From contig NZ_KB891575.1 in the NCBI RefSeq assembly GCF_000373485.1, positions 807,631 through 871,630 on the forward strand: DNA of 64,000 nucleotides. The letters run 5' to 3'. Positions within the stretch are counted from its first letter, which is position 1. Each line of letters begins with the position of its first letter. This DNA is from Dasania marina DSM 21967. Its GTDB lineage: Bacteria; Pseudomonadota; Gammaproteobacteria; Pseudomonadales; Dasaniaceae. Positions 53,642-62,820 of the stretch are shown here, in pieces. Made by a program: the position numbers and the translations under genes. A model generated the notes under the pieces. It searched no databases. It was given only the letters and a program-made list of their open reading frames with translations, and had not been told where the DNA came from.

Positions 53642-55437
53642 TGTGCTGGGCCTAGCTGTTTGGCGATATAGCTATCTACTAGCGTTTCCAGCACCGTTAA
53701 TGGCACGGCGCCGTTAAGCAGCAGTACATCGTGATACTCGCGGATATCAAAACGTTCCCCTAAGGCCAGCCGGGCTTTTTCCCGCAGCTCAATAATTTTT
53801 AACATGCCTATTTTGTAGGCGGTGGCCTGTGAGGGCATGACGATATGGCGCTCCACCATTTTAACCGCGTCGGCTAAGGCGTTGGGGGTGTTGTTGGCGT
53901 AGTAATCTATGCCTTGTTGCCTGGTCCAGCGCTTAGCGTGTATGCCGGTGTCTACCACTAGGCGGCAGGCGCGCCACAACTCCATCGCTAGGCGGCCGAA
54001 GTCGGCGTAAGGGTCTTGGTATAGGCCTAGCTCTTTGGGCAGCATTTCGGCATATAAACCCCAGCCTTCGGTATAGGCGGTATAGCCTTCAAATTTACGA
54101 AACTTAGGTAGGCTGTCCATTTCTTGCTTAATGGCTATTTGCATATGGTGGCCGGGTATACCCTCGTGATAGGCCAGTGCCGCCATTTGATAGTTGGGCA
54201 TAGAGGCCATGTCATGCAGGTTGGCGTAATAGATGCCGGGTCGCGAACCGTCGGGTGCGGGCATTTGGTAAAAGGCCTTGCCGGCAGACTTTTCTCTAAA
54301 GATTTCCACTCGCTTAACTTTTAGCGGGGCCTTGGGTAGGGTTAAAAATAATTGCTCTAAACGGCCGGCCATATCATCAATAAGCGCAGTGGCTTCGGTT
54401 AAATATTGTTGCCGGCCCAGCATAGTACTAGGGTAATAAAATTGTGGGTCGTCACGCATAAACGTGAAAAAATCTTGTAGGCTGCCGTTAAATTTTAGCC
54501 GCTGCATAATCGCACGCATCTCGTCGTGTATGCGTGCTACTTCTTGTAATCCTAGGGTATGAATTTGATCTGCCGTTAACGTAGTCGTGGTAGTACGGGC
54601 TAAGGCATTATTATAAAACGCTTCACCCTCGGGTAGCTTCCATACCCCTGCGCGGCTATCAGATTTTTGCTGCAGTATTTGTAAGTGGGCTCTGAGTTGT
54701 TGGTAGCCGGGTTGTAACTGGGTGAGCAGTGCCTGCTTAAGTTGCTTAAGCAGTGCCGTGGCTTCAGTGCCGTCCAACTTTAGTGGCTTGAGCTTGCTGC
54801 TGAAGTCAGCTAGCAGGGCACTGTCTTCGCCCTCGCTAAAGGGCTGGCCGCTTATTAAGTTTTTGGCGTCGCGTATAACATGGGGGAAGACAAAGCTAGG
54901 GGGGATAATGCCCTTAGCCTCCCTGATTTTTAATTGCTCTATCAGTTGTGCCAGTAAATGCTGGCTGGCTGCAACCCTGGCGATATAATCTAAGGCCTCT
55001 TTCCGGTTAGCGATGCTGTGTTGGTTAATTAAAAACGCAGGTATTTCAGAATGGGTACCAAACATTTGATTAACCGGATAGCTGTGATGGCGCCATGGAT
55101 AATCGGTAATTTGGTTTTGCAGGTTTAGGCTCAGTAGTTGATGGCTAAGTAGGGCCTGTGGCGTTAGTTGCGTGGTATCAATGGTTGCCAAACGTTGTAG
55201 GTTTTTTTTGGCATGATTGACTTCGGCCAGTAAAAATTGCTCCGATATATCGTTCCACTTATTGTAATCTTTTTTGATGCCTAAATAGGTTTGCCATACC
55301 GGATCGCGGTCTACCGCCTCGTCATAAATAGCGTCGTAGAGCTGCATCGCGCGCTCGGATTCGCTTATCGCATAGGCTGGGCTGGTTAAGATACTGCCGA
55401 TGATTAACATGGCCGTTAGCAGGCGTGATACAAGCAT
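53638..55437 (-). CDS. DUF885 family exported metallopeptidase-like protein
   Basis: 599-residue protein with a signal peptide (about 1-23, ending AYA). The C-terminal half has HEGIPGHH (His424, Glu425, His430, His431) and the TEGWGLYAE segment with Glu457, a putative zinc-metallopeptidase pattern (HExxxHH-like) typical of DUF885. Substrate unknown. It is convergent with csiR. AGGA sits before the ATG. The family is large and usually annotated without function. Confidence 0.88.
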   Translation of the reverse strand: MLVSRLLTAMLIIGSILTSPAYAISESERAMQLYDAIYDEAVDRDPVWQTYLGIKKDYNKWNDISEQFLLAEVNHAKKNLQRLATIDTTQLTPQALLSHQLLSLNLQNQITDYPWRHHSYPVNQMFGTHSEIPAFLINQHSIANRKEALDYIARVAASQHLLAQLIEQLKIREAKGIIPPSFVFPHVIRDAKNLISGQPFSEGEDSALLADFSSKLKPLKLDGTEATALLKQLKQALLTQLQPGYQQLRAHLQILQQKSDSRAGVWKLPEGEAFYNNALARTTTTTLTADQIHTLGLQEVARIHDEMRAIMQRLKFNGSLQDFFTFMRDDPQFYYPSTMLGRQQYLTEATALIDDMAGRLEQLFLTLPKAPLKVKRVEIFREKSAGKAFYQMPAPDGSRPGIYYANLHDMASMPNYQMAALAYHEGIPGHHMQIAIKQEMDSLPKFRKFEGYTAYTEGWGLYAEMLPKELGLYQDPYADFGRLAMELWRACRLVVDTGIHAKRWTRQQGIDYYANNTPNALADAVKMVERHIVMPSQATAYKIGMLKIIELREKARLALGERFDIREYHDVLLLNGAVPLTVLETLVDSYIAKQLGPAH

Positions 55438-55693
55438 AAATCGTCCTAATAGAGTTTGCGCTTACGGGTGAATACAGCGAGTAGCGCTACCATGATAGTG
55501 CGTATCAGGCGCAGAAGGCTAGGCCGTAACCCATCAACGTTTACTATTAAATAACGCGATAATCCTAAATACGCCGGCTAGCCAGCCCTTTACCCCAATA
55601 GGGGCATATAAGGTAAAAAGGGGTATTAAACTACGGATAAAAAACGTACAGTTTAGCACTGAGTCCCTTAATCGATAATAAATAGGCCGTGTA
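55438..55693. other. Intergenic region between DUF885 and the second orphan binding protein
   Basis: 256 bases between divergent genes. A short CCCC/GGGG hairpin near 55592 is all I can see; no clear promoter elements or small frames. Confidence 0.4.
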
Positions 55694-56431
55694 ATGAAAT
55701 ATCGTCGCTATCTAACACTACTCTTTTTAAGCTGTCTGCAAAGCTTAAGTTTTGCTGCTGGGCAGATTGTGGTTGCTACCGATATATGGGAGGACTTTAG
55801 TAATCCCGATGGCAGTGGTTATTACACCGATATACTCAAAGCAATATATGAACCACGTGGTATTAAAGTAGTGGTTAAGTATGTGCCTTATAAGCGCTCG
55901 GTTGAAATGATGCAGAGTGATAAAGCAGATGTGGTGCTGGGGGTTTATAAGAGTGAAAATCTACCCGGTAGCTATGCCGATCAGCCCTTAGAAATGGATG
56001 TGGTGGATGCGGCGATAAGCCCAGCTTTAGCTGCCACTTGGAGTGGCTTAGAGTCTTTGGCCGATAAAAAAGTAGGCGCGGTGCTAGGCAATGATTTTAA
56101 TGAATTTGTGCCGGTGAGCATACAGTACAAGGAGCTTTCTAAGCTCAAATCCTTGGTGAAAATGCTTAACCACCAGCGCATAGACGCGATACTGGATTAT
56201 GAGGCCGATATACAGCGTGAATTACAACTCTCGGGTGAGGCCGCAAACTTTGAAATTAAATTAGGGGTAATCAAAACCCCTAGTTTTGCGGTATTTACTA
56301 AAAGCAGCCACGGCCAAGCAATGCTGGCCATCTTTAATGAAGAATTTATCAAGCTGCATCAAAGCGGCAAATTAAAAGAGTTGTTAATGAATAATACCGG
56401 TAGCCTTGAGGGCTATCCGGTATTGGAATAA
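55694..56431 (+). CDS. Orphan periplasmic solute-binding protein (paralogue of 1829-2677)
   Basis: 245-residue protein with a signal peptide (about 1-21, ending SFA). The mature part begins QIVVATDIWEDFSNPDGSGYYTDILKAIYEPRGIKV, which matches the 1.8 kb protein in the NPDG-x-G-x-Y and KAxYEPxGI elements. A KRSVEMMQSDKADVVLGVY segment follows, typical of family 3 binding proteins. No transport genes adjoin. It is about 37 residues shorter than its paralogue. Ligand unknown. Confidence 0.7.
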   Translation: MKYRRYLTLLFLSCLQSLSFAAGQIVVATDIWEDFSNPDGSGYYTDILKAIYEPRGIKVVVKYVPYKRSVEMMQSDKADVVLGVYKSENLPGSYADQPLEMDVVDAAISPALAATWSGLESLADKKVGAVLGNDFNEFVPVSIQYKELSKLKSLVKMLNHQRIDAILDYEADIQRELQLSGEAANFEIKLGVIKTPSFAVFTKSSHGQAMLAIFNEEFIKLHQSGKLKELLMNNTGSLEGYPVLE

Positions 56432-56460
56432 ACGCGCCTATCACCGACTACTTTTATCCA

Positions 56461-56937
56461 CTACAAGCCCAGCTCCGATAAGCCGGGGTGGCTCTCGGGC
56501 CTTGGCCCTAAAGGCCAGTGAAATTTGCGCTGCTGTTCGGTGATGGCCACATCATTAATGCTCGCATGGCGGGCAGCCATTAAGCCCTGCTTATCAAACT
56601 GCCAGTTTTCATTGCCGTGGCTGCGGTACCACTGGCCAGCCTCATCCTGCCACTCATAAACAAAACGCACCGCTATACGGTCGTCGGTGTGGCACCATAC
56701 TTCTTTAATCAAACGATACTCTAATTCCTTAGCCCATTTGCGTTGTAAAAAGGCAATGATTTGCTCGCGGCCCTGAATAAACTCCGAGCGATTGCGCCAC
56801 TGGGAATCCGCTGTATAGGCCATGGCAATAGCCTCAGGGTTTTGCGTATTCCAAGCATCTTCGGCTTTGCGGGCTTTGATTACCGCGTCTTCATGGTTAA
56901 AGGGGGGAAGTGGCGGCCGTGCTTCTGAGTTACTCAT
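56461..56937 (-). CDS. SnoaL/NTF2-like DUF1348 protein
   Basis: 158-residue NTF2-fold protein: [27 protein letters not shown], then [22 protein letters not shown] and [25 protein letters not shown]1348 proteins are common next to oxidoreductases, but their substrate is not known. It lies 30 bases from the convergent binding-protein gene and 54 bases after the reductase fusion gene on the same strand. Confidence 0.85.
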   Translation of the reverse strand: MSNSEARPPLPPFNHEDAVIKARKAEDAWNTQNPEAIAMAYTADSQWRNRSEFIQGREQIIAFLQRKWAKELEYRLIKEVWCHTDDRIAVRFVYEWQDEAGQWYRSHGNENWQFDKQGLMAARHASINDVAITEQQRKFHWPLGPRPESHPGLSELGL

Positions 56938-56991
56938 ATATTTATCCTATAGCGATTTACTAGTGTTAGCGTAGAGGTGAAAAATAAAAGT

Positions 56992-58545
56992 TCACATATT
57001 GATGGTTAAATACTTTGTTTTTGATCGTGATACGCAGGGACAAAATTGTGTTTTTTGTTCGACTGTGCTGAGTACCACATCGCGGTGGTCGACCTCGCCG
57101 TCAATAACATCGACGACGCATTGTTTACATTGCCCGGTTTTACAACTGTAGTTGGCATTGACGCCGGCATCAATTAAAGCATCCAGCACACTTTGGTCGG
57201 CGGCAACCTGAATAAGCTGTGAGGTGCTGGCAATAGTAACCGTGATGGCTTGATCGTCAGTGTGTTGCTGGTAATTAAATCGCTCTATGCGTACACGGCT
57301 TTTATCGATGTTTACCTTAGTGGTAATTTGGCTTAGCGCTTGTAATAACTTTTCTGGCCCGCAGGCATAAAAAATAGCGTTGGTAGGAGCCTGTTCTATC
57401 AGCTGTTGTAGGTTGAGCCGTGGTTGTTGGTCGGCAGGATATAGCGATATATTTTCTCCCAAGACGCGTTGCAGCCTATCGGCAAACGCCATCATATTAA
57501 GGCTGCGGCCAGCATAATGTAAATGCACAGGGTTGCCGTTTTCTATTAATAACTGTGCTATAGCTTTGATAGGGGTAATACCAATGCCGCCGGCAATTAA
57601 AATAACCGGTTGTTGCTTCTCTATATGCATATCAAAGTAATTGGCTGGCAAGGCACAATTAAGCTGTGTGCCTAATTGATATTGCTGGTGTATAGCCGCA
57701 GAGCCACCGCTGCTATGCGCTTTTATTTGCACCGCAATCTCATAAATATCCCGGCGAGCAGGGTTGGAACAAATAGAATAATGCCGGTGGGTTTTGCTAC
57801 CATCGTTTAAGGTGATAGGCATTTTTATATGTGAGCCTGCCGTTATGTTGGGTAACTGGTCACCATTGGCACTGCGCAATTCATAGGCGCGTACAGTAGG
57901 TGTTAGTTGTCGTATGCCGGTAATGATTAATGACAAATTCCCATTGCCAAAAACGGATGGCACTTGTTGACTGTAGTCGTTACTGGCTATGCGTTGTTGT
58001 ATAAGGTTTTCAACCTCGTCCTCAGTATAGCGTGGGGTAATATGCTGTGGGCAGTTCCAATCAAAAGCTTCAACGTGAATAATAAAGCCGCGTTCAATTT
58101 TGGCTCGGTAGTGTTGTGGTTTTAATAGCTCTAGGTGTTCGTGGTGTTCCTGTCCAAGCACTTCCACGCGGCCTAATAGTTTTAAACGCCGGCGGTTGGG
58201 GTAATCCATAAAAAAAAGTGACACACGATTATTGTGAGTAAAGTTACCCGTGCTAATGTATTGGCGGTTGCCACTAAAATCGGCAAAGCCTAGGGTTTTA
58301 GCATCTAGTACTTTCATAAAGCCTGCAGGGCCACCACGGTGTTGCACATAGGGCCAGTCGGCTTCACTAACGCTGGCCATGTAAAAACTATCGCGTTCGC
58401 TAATGAATTCAGCCTCCACCTCACTGAGTAAATAATTGTAATCCTCGCCCTGTTCCATACGAGTATAATTATCACGGCTACGTTTTTGCTGTTGGACGTT
58501 TTTTACGGCATCGGTAAACATTATTTCTGCGTATTTGTGGCCCAT
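56992..58545 (-). CDS. Flavin split-barrel/ferredoxin reductase/2Fe-2S fusion oxidoreductase
   Basis: 517-residue fusion. Residues about 40-165 are a pyridoxamine-phosphate-oxidase-like FMN split barrel (WPYVQHRGGPAGFMKVLDA pattern). Residues about 205-420 are a ferredoxin-NADP reductase module with HRHYSICSNP and the NAD-binding IAGGIGITPIKAI. The C-terminal 100 residues carry a plant-type [2Fe-2S] site, CKTGQCKQC plus FCPC. The order FMN barrel-reductase-ferredoxin suggests a self-sufficient electron carrier related to phthalate-dioxygenase reductases. The electron acceptor is unknown. Confidence 0.9.
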   Translation of the reverse strand: MGHKYAEIMFTDAVKNVQQQKRSRDNYTRMEQGEDYNYLLSEVEAEFISERDSFYMASVSEADWPYVQHRGGPAGFMKVLDAKTLGFADFSGNRQYISTGNFTHNNRVSLFFMDYPNRRRLKLLGRVEVLGQEHHEHLELLKPQHYRAKIERGFIIHVEAFDWNCPQHITPRYTEDEVENLIQQRIASNDYSQQVPSVFGNGNLSLIITGIRQLTPTVRAYELRSANGDQLPNITAGSHIKMPITLNDGSKTHRHYSICSNPARRDIYEIAVQIKAHSSGGSAAIHQQYQLGTQLNCALPANYFDMHIEKQQPVILIAGGIGITPIKAIAQLLIENGNPVHLHYAGRSLNMMAFADRLQRVLGENISLYPADQQPRLNLQQLIEQAPTNAIFYACGPEKLLQALSQITTKVNIDKSRVRIERFNYQQHTDDQAITVTIASTSQLIQVAADQSVLDALIDAGVNANYSCKTGQCKQCVVDVIDGEVDHRDVVLSTVEQKTQFCPCVSRSKTKYLTINM

Positions 58546-58843
58546 GCGGTGCTCCTTATGTTTCTGTTATCCAGCGGCTAATTAGAGTCAGTGGATGTTC
58601 CGTAGTTAATTTTTTGTCATACCCAAAGCATTCGCTACGCTCATGGGGAAGGCTCTACCGGCGCAAGCTGATACCCATATTTTTTACCTAACTTTTTATG
58701 CTTACTTCAAGGCTTTGACTTCTGTGTGGCATGCCTCCTCCATCCATGGCGTCGTTTGTCGTAGTGGCGTAGCACAAAAAAATATCAGATCAGCCATAGT
58801 GTTAAACCAGCTAGATACCGGCTTGCGCCGGTATTACCTGAAA
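58546..58843. other. Intergenic region with a CCGGC/GCCGG hairpin
   Basis: 298 bases with no credible gene. The distinct element is TACCGGC (58816-58822)/GCCGGTA (58827-58833), a 7-base stem over TTGC near the AhpD-like gene stop. A related hairpin lies at 60626-60643. Confidence 0.5.
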
Positions 58844-59389
58844 TTATGATGCAAGTGCCAGCTCAACCTTCGGGAAATCAATCTCAATTTGACTGGCTTT
58901 ACCCAAAATGTTGGTCAACACATTCATACCTACGTGAGTAATAATTTCAACAATATCGGATTCGCTATAACCCGCAGCACGAACTTCAGCTAATTCTTCG
59001 GTGGTGACATCACCGTTGTGTTCGCTAAGGGCTCGGGCGAATTTAACCGCTATGGCGGCTTTGGCATCTTGGCTGGTGCCGGCGCGGTTGGCCTCAATTT
59101 CTGCCCCGTTAAGGCCAGCTTTTTTACCGATTGCGGTATGGGCTGAAACGCAGTATTGGCATTGGTTTTGTTGGGCCACCGCTAGCGCAATGCGCTCACG
59201 GGTTGCTGCGTCTAAGCTGCCTTCACCGGCGATGCCGTGTAAGCCTAAAAAGGCGCGTAAGGCAGCAGGGGAATTGGCGAAGACCTTTAAAAAGTTAGGC
59301 ACCATGCCCAATTGGCTTTGGATGGCGTTGAGTAGTTCTTGTTGTTCAGTATTGGCGTTGTGTTGGTCGATAACGTGTATGCGGCTCAT
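58844..59389 (-). CDS. Carboxymuconolactone decarboxylase/AhpD-like protein
   Basis: 181-residue alkylhydroperoxidase-like protein with the CxxC motif in QCQYCVSAHTAIGKK and a downstream YSESDIVEIITHVGMNVLTN helix. AhpD-type proteins reduce peroxides by thiol chemistry; the specific function here is not known. ATG 59389 has AAGGAT six bases upstream, which is clearly better than an in-frame start 41 codons earlier. Divergent from a LysR regulator. Confidence 0.92.
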   Translation of the reverse strand: MSRIHVIDQHNANTEQQELLNAIQSQLGMVPNFLKVFANSPAALRAFLGLHGIAGEGSLDAATRERIALAVAQQNQCQYCVSAHTAIGKKAGLNGAEIEANRAGTSQDAKAAIAVKFARALSEHNGDVTTEELAEVRAAGYSESDIVEIITHVGMNVLTNILGKASQIEIDFPKVELALAS

Positions 59390-59515
59390 GATTAAATCCT
59401 TAAATGAAAAATAGTGGGGTTGTGCTGTGGCCAACGTGAAGTTTGTTTGCGCTGTGCCAGTGGTGATACTCTGCCAAATTTCACACGGGAGAAGAATAGG
59501 TGTAAATTGCAATAT

Positions 59516-59538
59516 ATTATTCCTTAAAATGGAATAAT
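59516..59538. promoter_or_regulatory. Candidate operator in the AhpD/LysR divergent gap
   Basis: ATTATTCC (59516-59523) and GGAATAAT (59531-59538) form a perfect 8-base inverted repeat, spacer seven bases, 127 bases before the AhpD-like start and 146 before the LysR start. This size and spacing fit a LysR-type site. Confidence 0.5.
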
Positions 59539-59684
59539 GGTCTGGCCAGCTTTCTTGGCGCTAATGGCGCTGACTTAAGATCAAGCATTGCGGCCCCCGA
59601 GCCAGAATCCGGAGTATTGGCAATGACTCAGTAGCAATACTCCCTAAATAAGTTGTTTTAAGGCACAAGCCCTAGGAATGTTTA

Positions 59685-60584
59685 ATGGATAGATTCCATC
59701 AGTTAAAAGTGTATGTGGCCGTGGCCGAAGAGCAGGGCTTTGCTGCAGCAGCTAGGCGCTTGGTCATGTCGCCGCCGGCGGTGACTAGGGCGGTAGCAGA
59801 GCTGGAAGACCAACTAGGGGTTAAGCTGCTTAATCGCACCACCCGCTATGTGCGGGCAACAGAGGCGGGCCTGCGCTACTTGGAAGATGCTCGGCGCATA
59901 TTGCAGGAGCTGGCCACGGCCGATGAGGCAGCGGCAGGTATTAATTCCGAGCCACAGGGCCATTTGGTGGTAACCGCACCGGTGTTATTTGGCTGTTATT
60001 TTGTAACCCCCGGTATCGTCGATTACCTAAATCGCTATCCTAAAATGGATGTCGATGCTGTATTTCTTGATCGCGTGGTTAACTTGTTAGAGGAAGGCTT
60101 GGATGTAGGCGTACGTATAGGCGAGCTGCCAGATTCAAGTATGCGAGCCTTGCGGGTTGGCTCGGTGCGATTGTTGTTATGCGCCTCGCCCAGCTACATT
60201 GCGCAGCACGGTTTGCCCAAGCACCCCAGTGATTTGTTAAACCACACTATTATTGCCTCTAAGGCAGGTAGCGGCGCAATGAACTGGCGCTTCCCCATAG
60301 CGGGTAAAGATAAACTCATTGCCGTTAAGCCGCGCTTAACTGTAACCACCAACGATGCTGCTATCGAGGCTACCACACAGGGTTTTGGCATTACTCGCGT
60401 ATTGTCATATCAAGTGGCGAAGCAGTTAGTATCGGGCGAATTAAAAATTATTATGGAAAATTATGAGCCAGCAGCAAAGCCCGTGCACATAGTGCATCGA
60501 GAAGGGCGTAATGCGGCAGTAAAGGTCAGGGCGTTTGTTGATTTGTTGGCGGAGAAGTTGCGTAGTGAAAAAGCTTTAAATTGA
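59685..60584 (+). CDS. LysR-type transcriptional regulator
   Basis: 299-residue regulator with the N-terminal helix-turn-helix (DRFHQLKVYVAVAEEQGFAAAARRLVMSPPAVTRAVAELEDQLG) and the LysR effector domain with LEEGLDVGVRIGELPDSSM. It most likely controls the divergent AhpD-like gene. AGGA lies eight bases before the ATG. Effector unknown. Confidence 0.92.
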   Translation: MDRFHQLKVYVAVAEEQGFAAAARRLVMSPPAVTRAVAELEDQLGVKLLNRTTRYVRATEAGLRYLEDARRILQELATADEAAAGINSEPQGHLVVTAPVLFGCYFVTPGIVDYLNRYPKMDVDAVFLDRVVNLLEEGLDVGVRIGELPDSSMRALRVGSVRLLLCASPSYIAQHGLPKHPSDLLNHTIIASKAGSGAMNWRFPIAGKDKLIAVKPRLTVTTNDAAIEATTQGFGITRVLSYQVAKQLVSGELKIIMENYEPAAKPVHIVHREGRNAAVKVRAFVDLLAEKLRSEKALN

Positions 60585-60620
60585 TTGTTGTCAGCCTGTC
60601 ATTGCGGTGTAGGCTGCAAT

Positions 60621-60650
60621 CTAGACTCCGGCCTGCGCCGGAGTGACGCA
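60621..60650. repeat. CCGGC/GCCGG hairpin repeat
   Basis: CTCCGGC (60626-60632) pairs with GCCGGAG (60637-60643) over CTGC. It shares the pattern CTAGA, two bases, CCGGC, one base, TGCGCCGG with the hairpin at 58811-58833, so both may belong to one dispersed repeat family. Confidence 0.6.
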
Positions 60651-60844
60651 TATATTGTGGCGGTTTCAGCTAACCATAAAGCGCATAATTCTGTCGTGCA
60701 TTAACGAGGTTGGATATCTCACCATAAAAACAATATATTGGGCACAATCAAGTGGTAATCAGGGAGTGTTATTGGGCACAAGGTGGTGGGCCTTGAATGA
60801 GACAAGAGTGACTACCCCAATCAAGTTCACCCGCTAAGCCTTAC

Positions 60845-61675
60845 TCATTCCCTTTCAGCGGTCTCTTTGGCCAGCATAGCTTGCTTACGAACTTCCCCCC
60901 ATCTATAACCGCCCAAACCACCACTTTGTTGTATCACCCTATGGCAGGGAATAATAAAGGCGGCTGGGTTGGCACCTATTGCCGTGCCAACGGCGCGGGC
61001 CGCTTTGGGTTTGCCAATTAATGTGGCAATGTCGCCATAACAGGCCAGCTCGCCAGGCTTGATGGTTAATAGTGCCCGCCACACATTAATTTGAAAGTTG
61101 GTGCCTCGCACCCATAGTGATATGGGTTTGTTGGCAGCAGGGGGGTGATTGAAAATATTAGTAATGACATGGCTAGTTGTTGCTTGATGGTTAATGAGTG
61201 TCGCTTTTGGCCACTCTTGTTTGAGTTGCTGTAGCACTTCTTTTTTTGAGCCGTCGTTAATAAAAAGCAATTTACAAATGCCTTTATCGGTAATGGCGAT
61301 AAAAACATGGCCATAAAGCGTCTCGTGGTAGCCATAGTGTAGAGTTAAGCCTGCGCCGGCTTGTTTATATTCGGAGGGGGTTACCGCTGCTAACTGTACA
61401 AAGTGATCGTATAGGCGAGAGCTGCTACTGAGGCCCAGGGAATTTGACGCATTAAGCGTAGATAGCTTATGTTTTTTTAGTAGTTGTTTGGCGTGCTCCA
61501 AGGTGAGCGCTTGCAGAAAGCGCTTGGGGCTGACCCCGGCCCAGCGAGAGAATAGCTTTTGAAAATGAAAGGCGCTTAAGTTTACTTGCGCGGCAATATC
61601 ATCCAACGAGGGTTGCTGGCTAACATTGTTGCGTATGTAACTGATGGCCTTGGCAATTTTATCGTAGTCGCTCAT
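60845..61675 (-). CDS. Ada-like protein: AraC helix-turn-helix plus O6-alkylguanine methyltransferase
   Basis: 276 residues. Residues 1-105 are an AraC-type DNA-binding domain (LDDIAAQVNLSAFHFQKLFSRWAGVSPKRFL). The rest is an MGMT/Ogt domain with the acceptor Cys244 in IIPCHRVIQ and GGLGGYRWG. It repairs O6-methylguanine by transferring the methyl group to Cys244. The N-terminal Ada zinc domain that senses methylphosphotriesters in E. coli Ada is missing, so self-activation by that route is not expected. The Ada-like domain order remains otherwise. Confidence 0.92.
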   Translation of the reverse strand: MSDYDKIAKAISYIRNNVSQQPSLDDIAAQVNLSAFHFQKLFSRWAGVSPKRFLQALTLEHAKQLLKKHKLSTLNASNSLGLSSSSRLYDHFVQLAAVTPSEYKQAGAGLTLHYGYHETLYGHVFIAITDKGICKLLFINDGSKKEVLQQLKQEWPKATLINHQATTSHVITNIFNHPPAANKPISLWVRGTNFQINVWRALLTIKPGELACYGDIATLIGKPKAARAVGTAIGANPAAFIIPCHRVIQQSGGLGGYRWGEVRKQAMLAKETAERE

Positions 61676-61784
61676 AAAAACGGGGCGTTAAAAGTAATAA
61701 GTGAATAGGCTATAGTGTGGCGGACAATGGTATTAAATACGAGCCGAATCTTGCGCAATAGTGGTGGCGTTATTTATTTATCGC

Positions 61785-62186
61785 CTATTCATCTGCGTCT
61801 TCTGCAAAGCAGGGTAGGCCGTCAGTAATGCTATACCAGTTGGCTTTATAGGCGGTAAAAATATGCGCCACCGGCCGCTGTGTGATGTCTACATCCAAGC
61901 TGCCCAGGGCCAGCTCTATGGTGGGCTGTGACTTGCTCGTAAAGGTAAGGCTGGAGCCACAGTGTTGGCAAAACTGCCTAATCGTACCATTGCTAGCGGT
62001 ATAACTTTTTAACGCCTGTTCGCCGCGTAGCCATTTAAAGTTAGCCGGGGCGATGCTGCCATAGCTAGCAAAAGCGGCACCGTGAAACTTGCGGCACATT
62101 TGGCAGTGGCAATGGCTGATCGTGTTATTAATGGCGCTGGCTTGATAGGCGATAGCGCCACAGAGGCAGGATCCGGTAAGACTCAT
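61785..62186 (-). CDS. GFA family (glutathione-dependent formaldehyde-activating-like) protein
   Basis: 133-residue zinc protein. CLCGAIAY, CHCQMCRKFHG and FCQHCGSSL provide the Cys sets that bind two zinc ions in this family. Despite the family name, most members have not been shown to act on formaldehyde. It is 11 bases after the membrane protein gene that follows on the minus strand. Confidence 0.9.
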   Translation of the reverse strand: MSLTGSCLCGAIAYQASAINNTISHCHCQMCRKFHGAAFASYGSIAPANFKWLRGEQALKSYTASNGTIRQFCQHCGSSLTFTSKSQPTIELALGSLDVDITQRPVAHIFTAYKANWYSITDGLPCFAEDADE

Positions 62187-62197
62187 GGCTTATTCGC

Positions 62198-62743
62198 TTA
62201 TGCAGTGCTGCGTTTAAAAAAGCGGCTGTTAATAAAAAAGTATACCCATACAAAAAGAAAAAACCCCAGCCCTATAGCGGCATCAGAATCCATATTGTGC
62301 TTAAAGGCTTGCAACGACCACTCATCATTATCATCAACAAACATCCCCATAATTGCCAGCAGCATAAAGGCGCTGATGGCATAAAACCAACCATTGCCTT
62401 TTTCGCTTTGCAATTGTGGCGGTGGCAGCTTTTCACCGCGGCAGTAGTGTTGGTAACTTTGCATCAGTTGATCTAAGCGTTTGAGGGCGATGCTTTGACG
62501 CTGCTTAACGTCTTCATCGGTGCTGACCTTATCAACAGCGGCCAACCAACCATTAATAAATTCTATTTCTTTCAGGGTATGGTCGATCTCTTTATTGACT
62601 TGCTTAGCTTTATCGCGGGTTTTTTTCCACGAGCTAATCATATCAAACAGCTTGATTAAGACCGTAAGTACAGCGCCTATGGTGCCAATAATGGCAGTAA
62701 GGCCGAGGGTTTCGCTTTCCATAGTCGTTACCTGCATAGCCAT
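62198..62743 (-). CDS. Membrane protein of unknown function with coiled helical domain
   Basis: 181 residues. A hydrophobic segment (about 13-34) is followed by a charged, probably coiled-coil region (about 38-110), then two more hydrophobic segments near 120-135 and 158-172. No family recognised. The gene ends 11 bases before the GFA start on the same strand. Confidence 0.65.
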   Translation of the reverse strand: MAMQVTTMESETLGLTAIIGTIGAVLTVLIKLFDMISSWKKTRDKAKQVNKEIDHTLKEIEFINGWLAAVDKVSTDEDVKQRQSIALKRLDQLMQSYQHYCRGEKLPPPQLQSEKGNGWFYAISAFMLLAIMGMFVDDNDEWSLQAFKHNMDSDAAIGLGFFLFVWVYFFINSRFFKRSTA

Positions 62744-62820
62744 AGTGAAGAGTAGGCTTACACCGATTTAACGGTGTACAACAAGCGTGTTAATTAGCAT
62801 AGAGCAAAAAAACGTAGTGG

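Noticed and set aside
60643-60837. 64-codon plus-strand frame after the LysR gene
   Set aside because: Begins at a GTG next to a hairpin repeat, has no ribosome site and no recognisable sequence.
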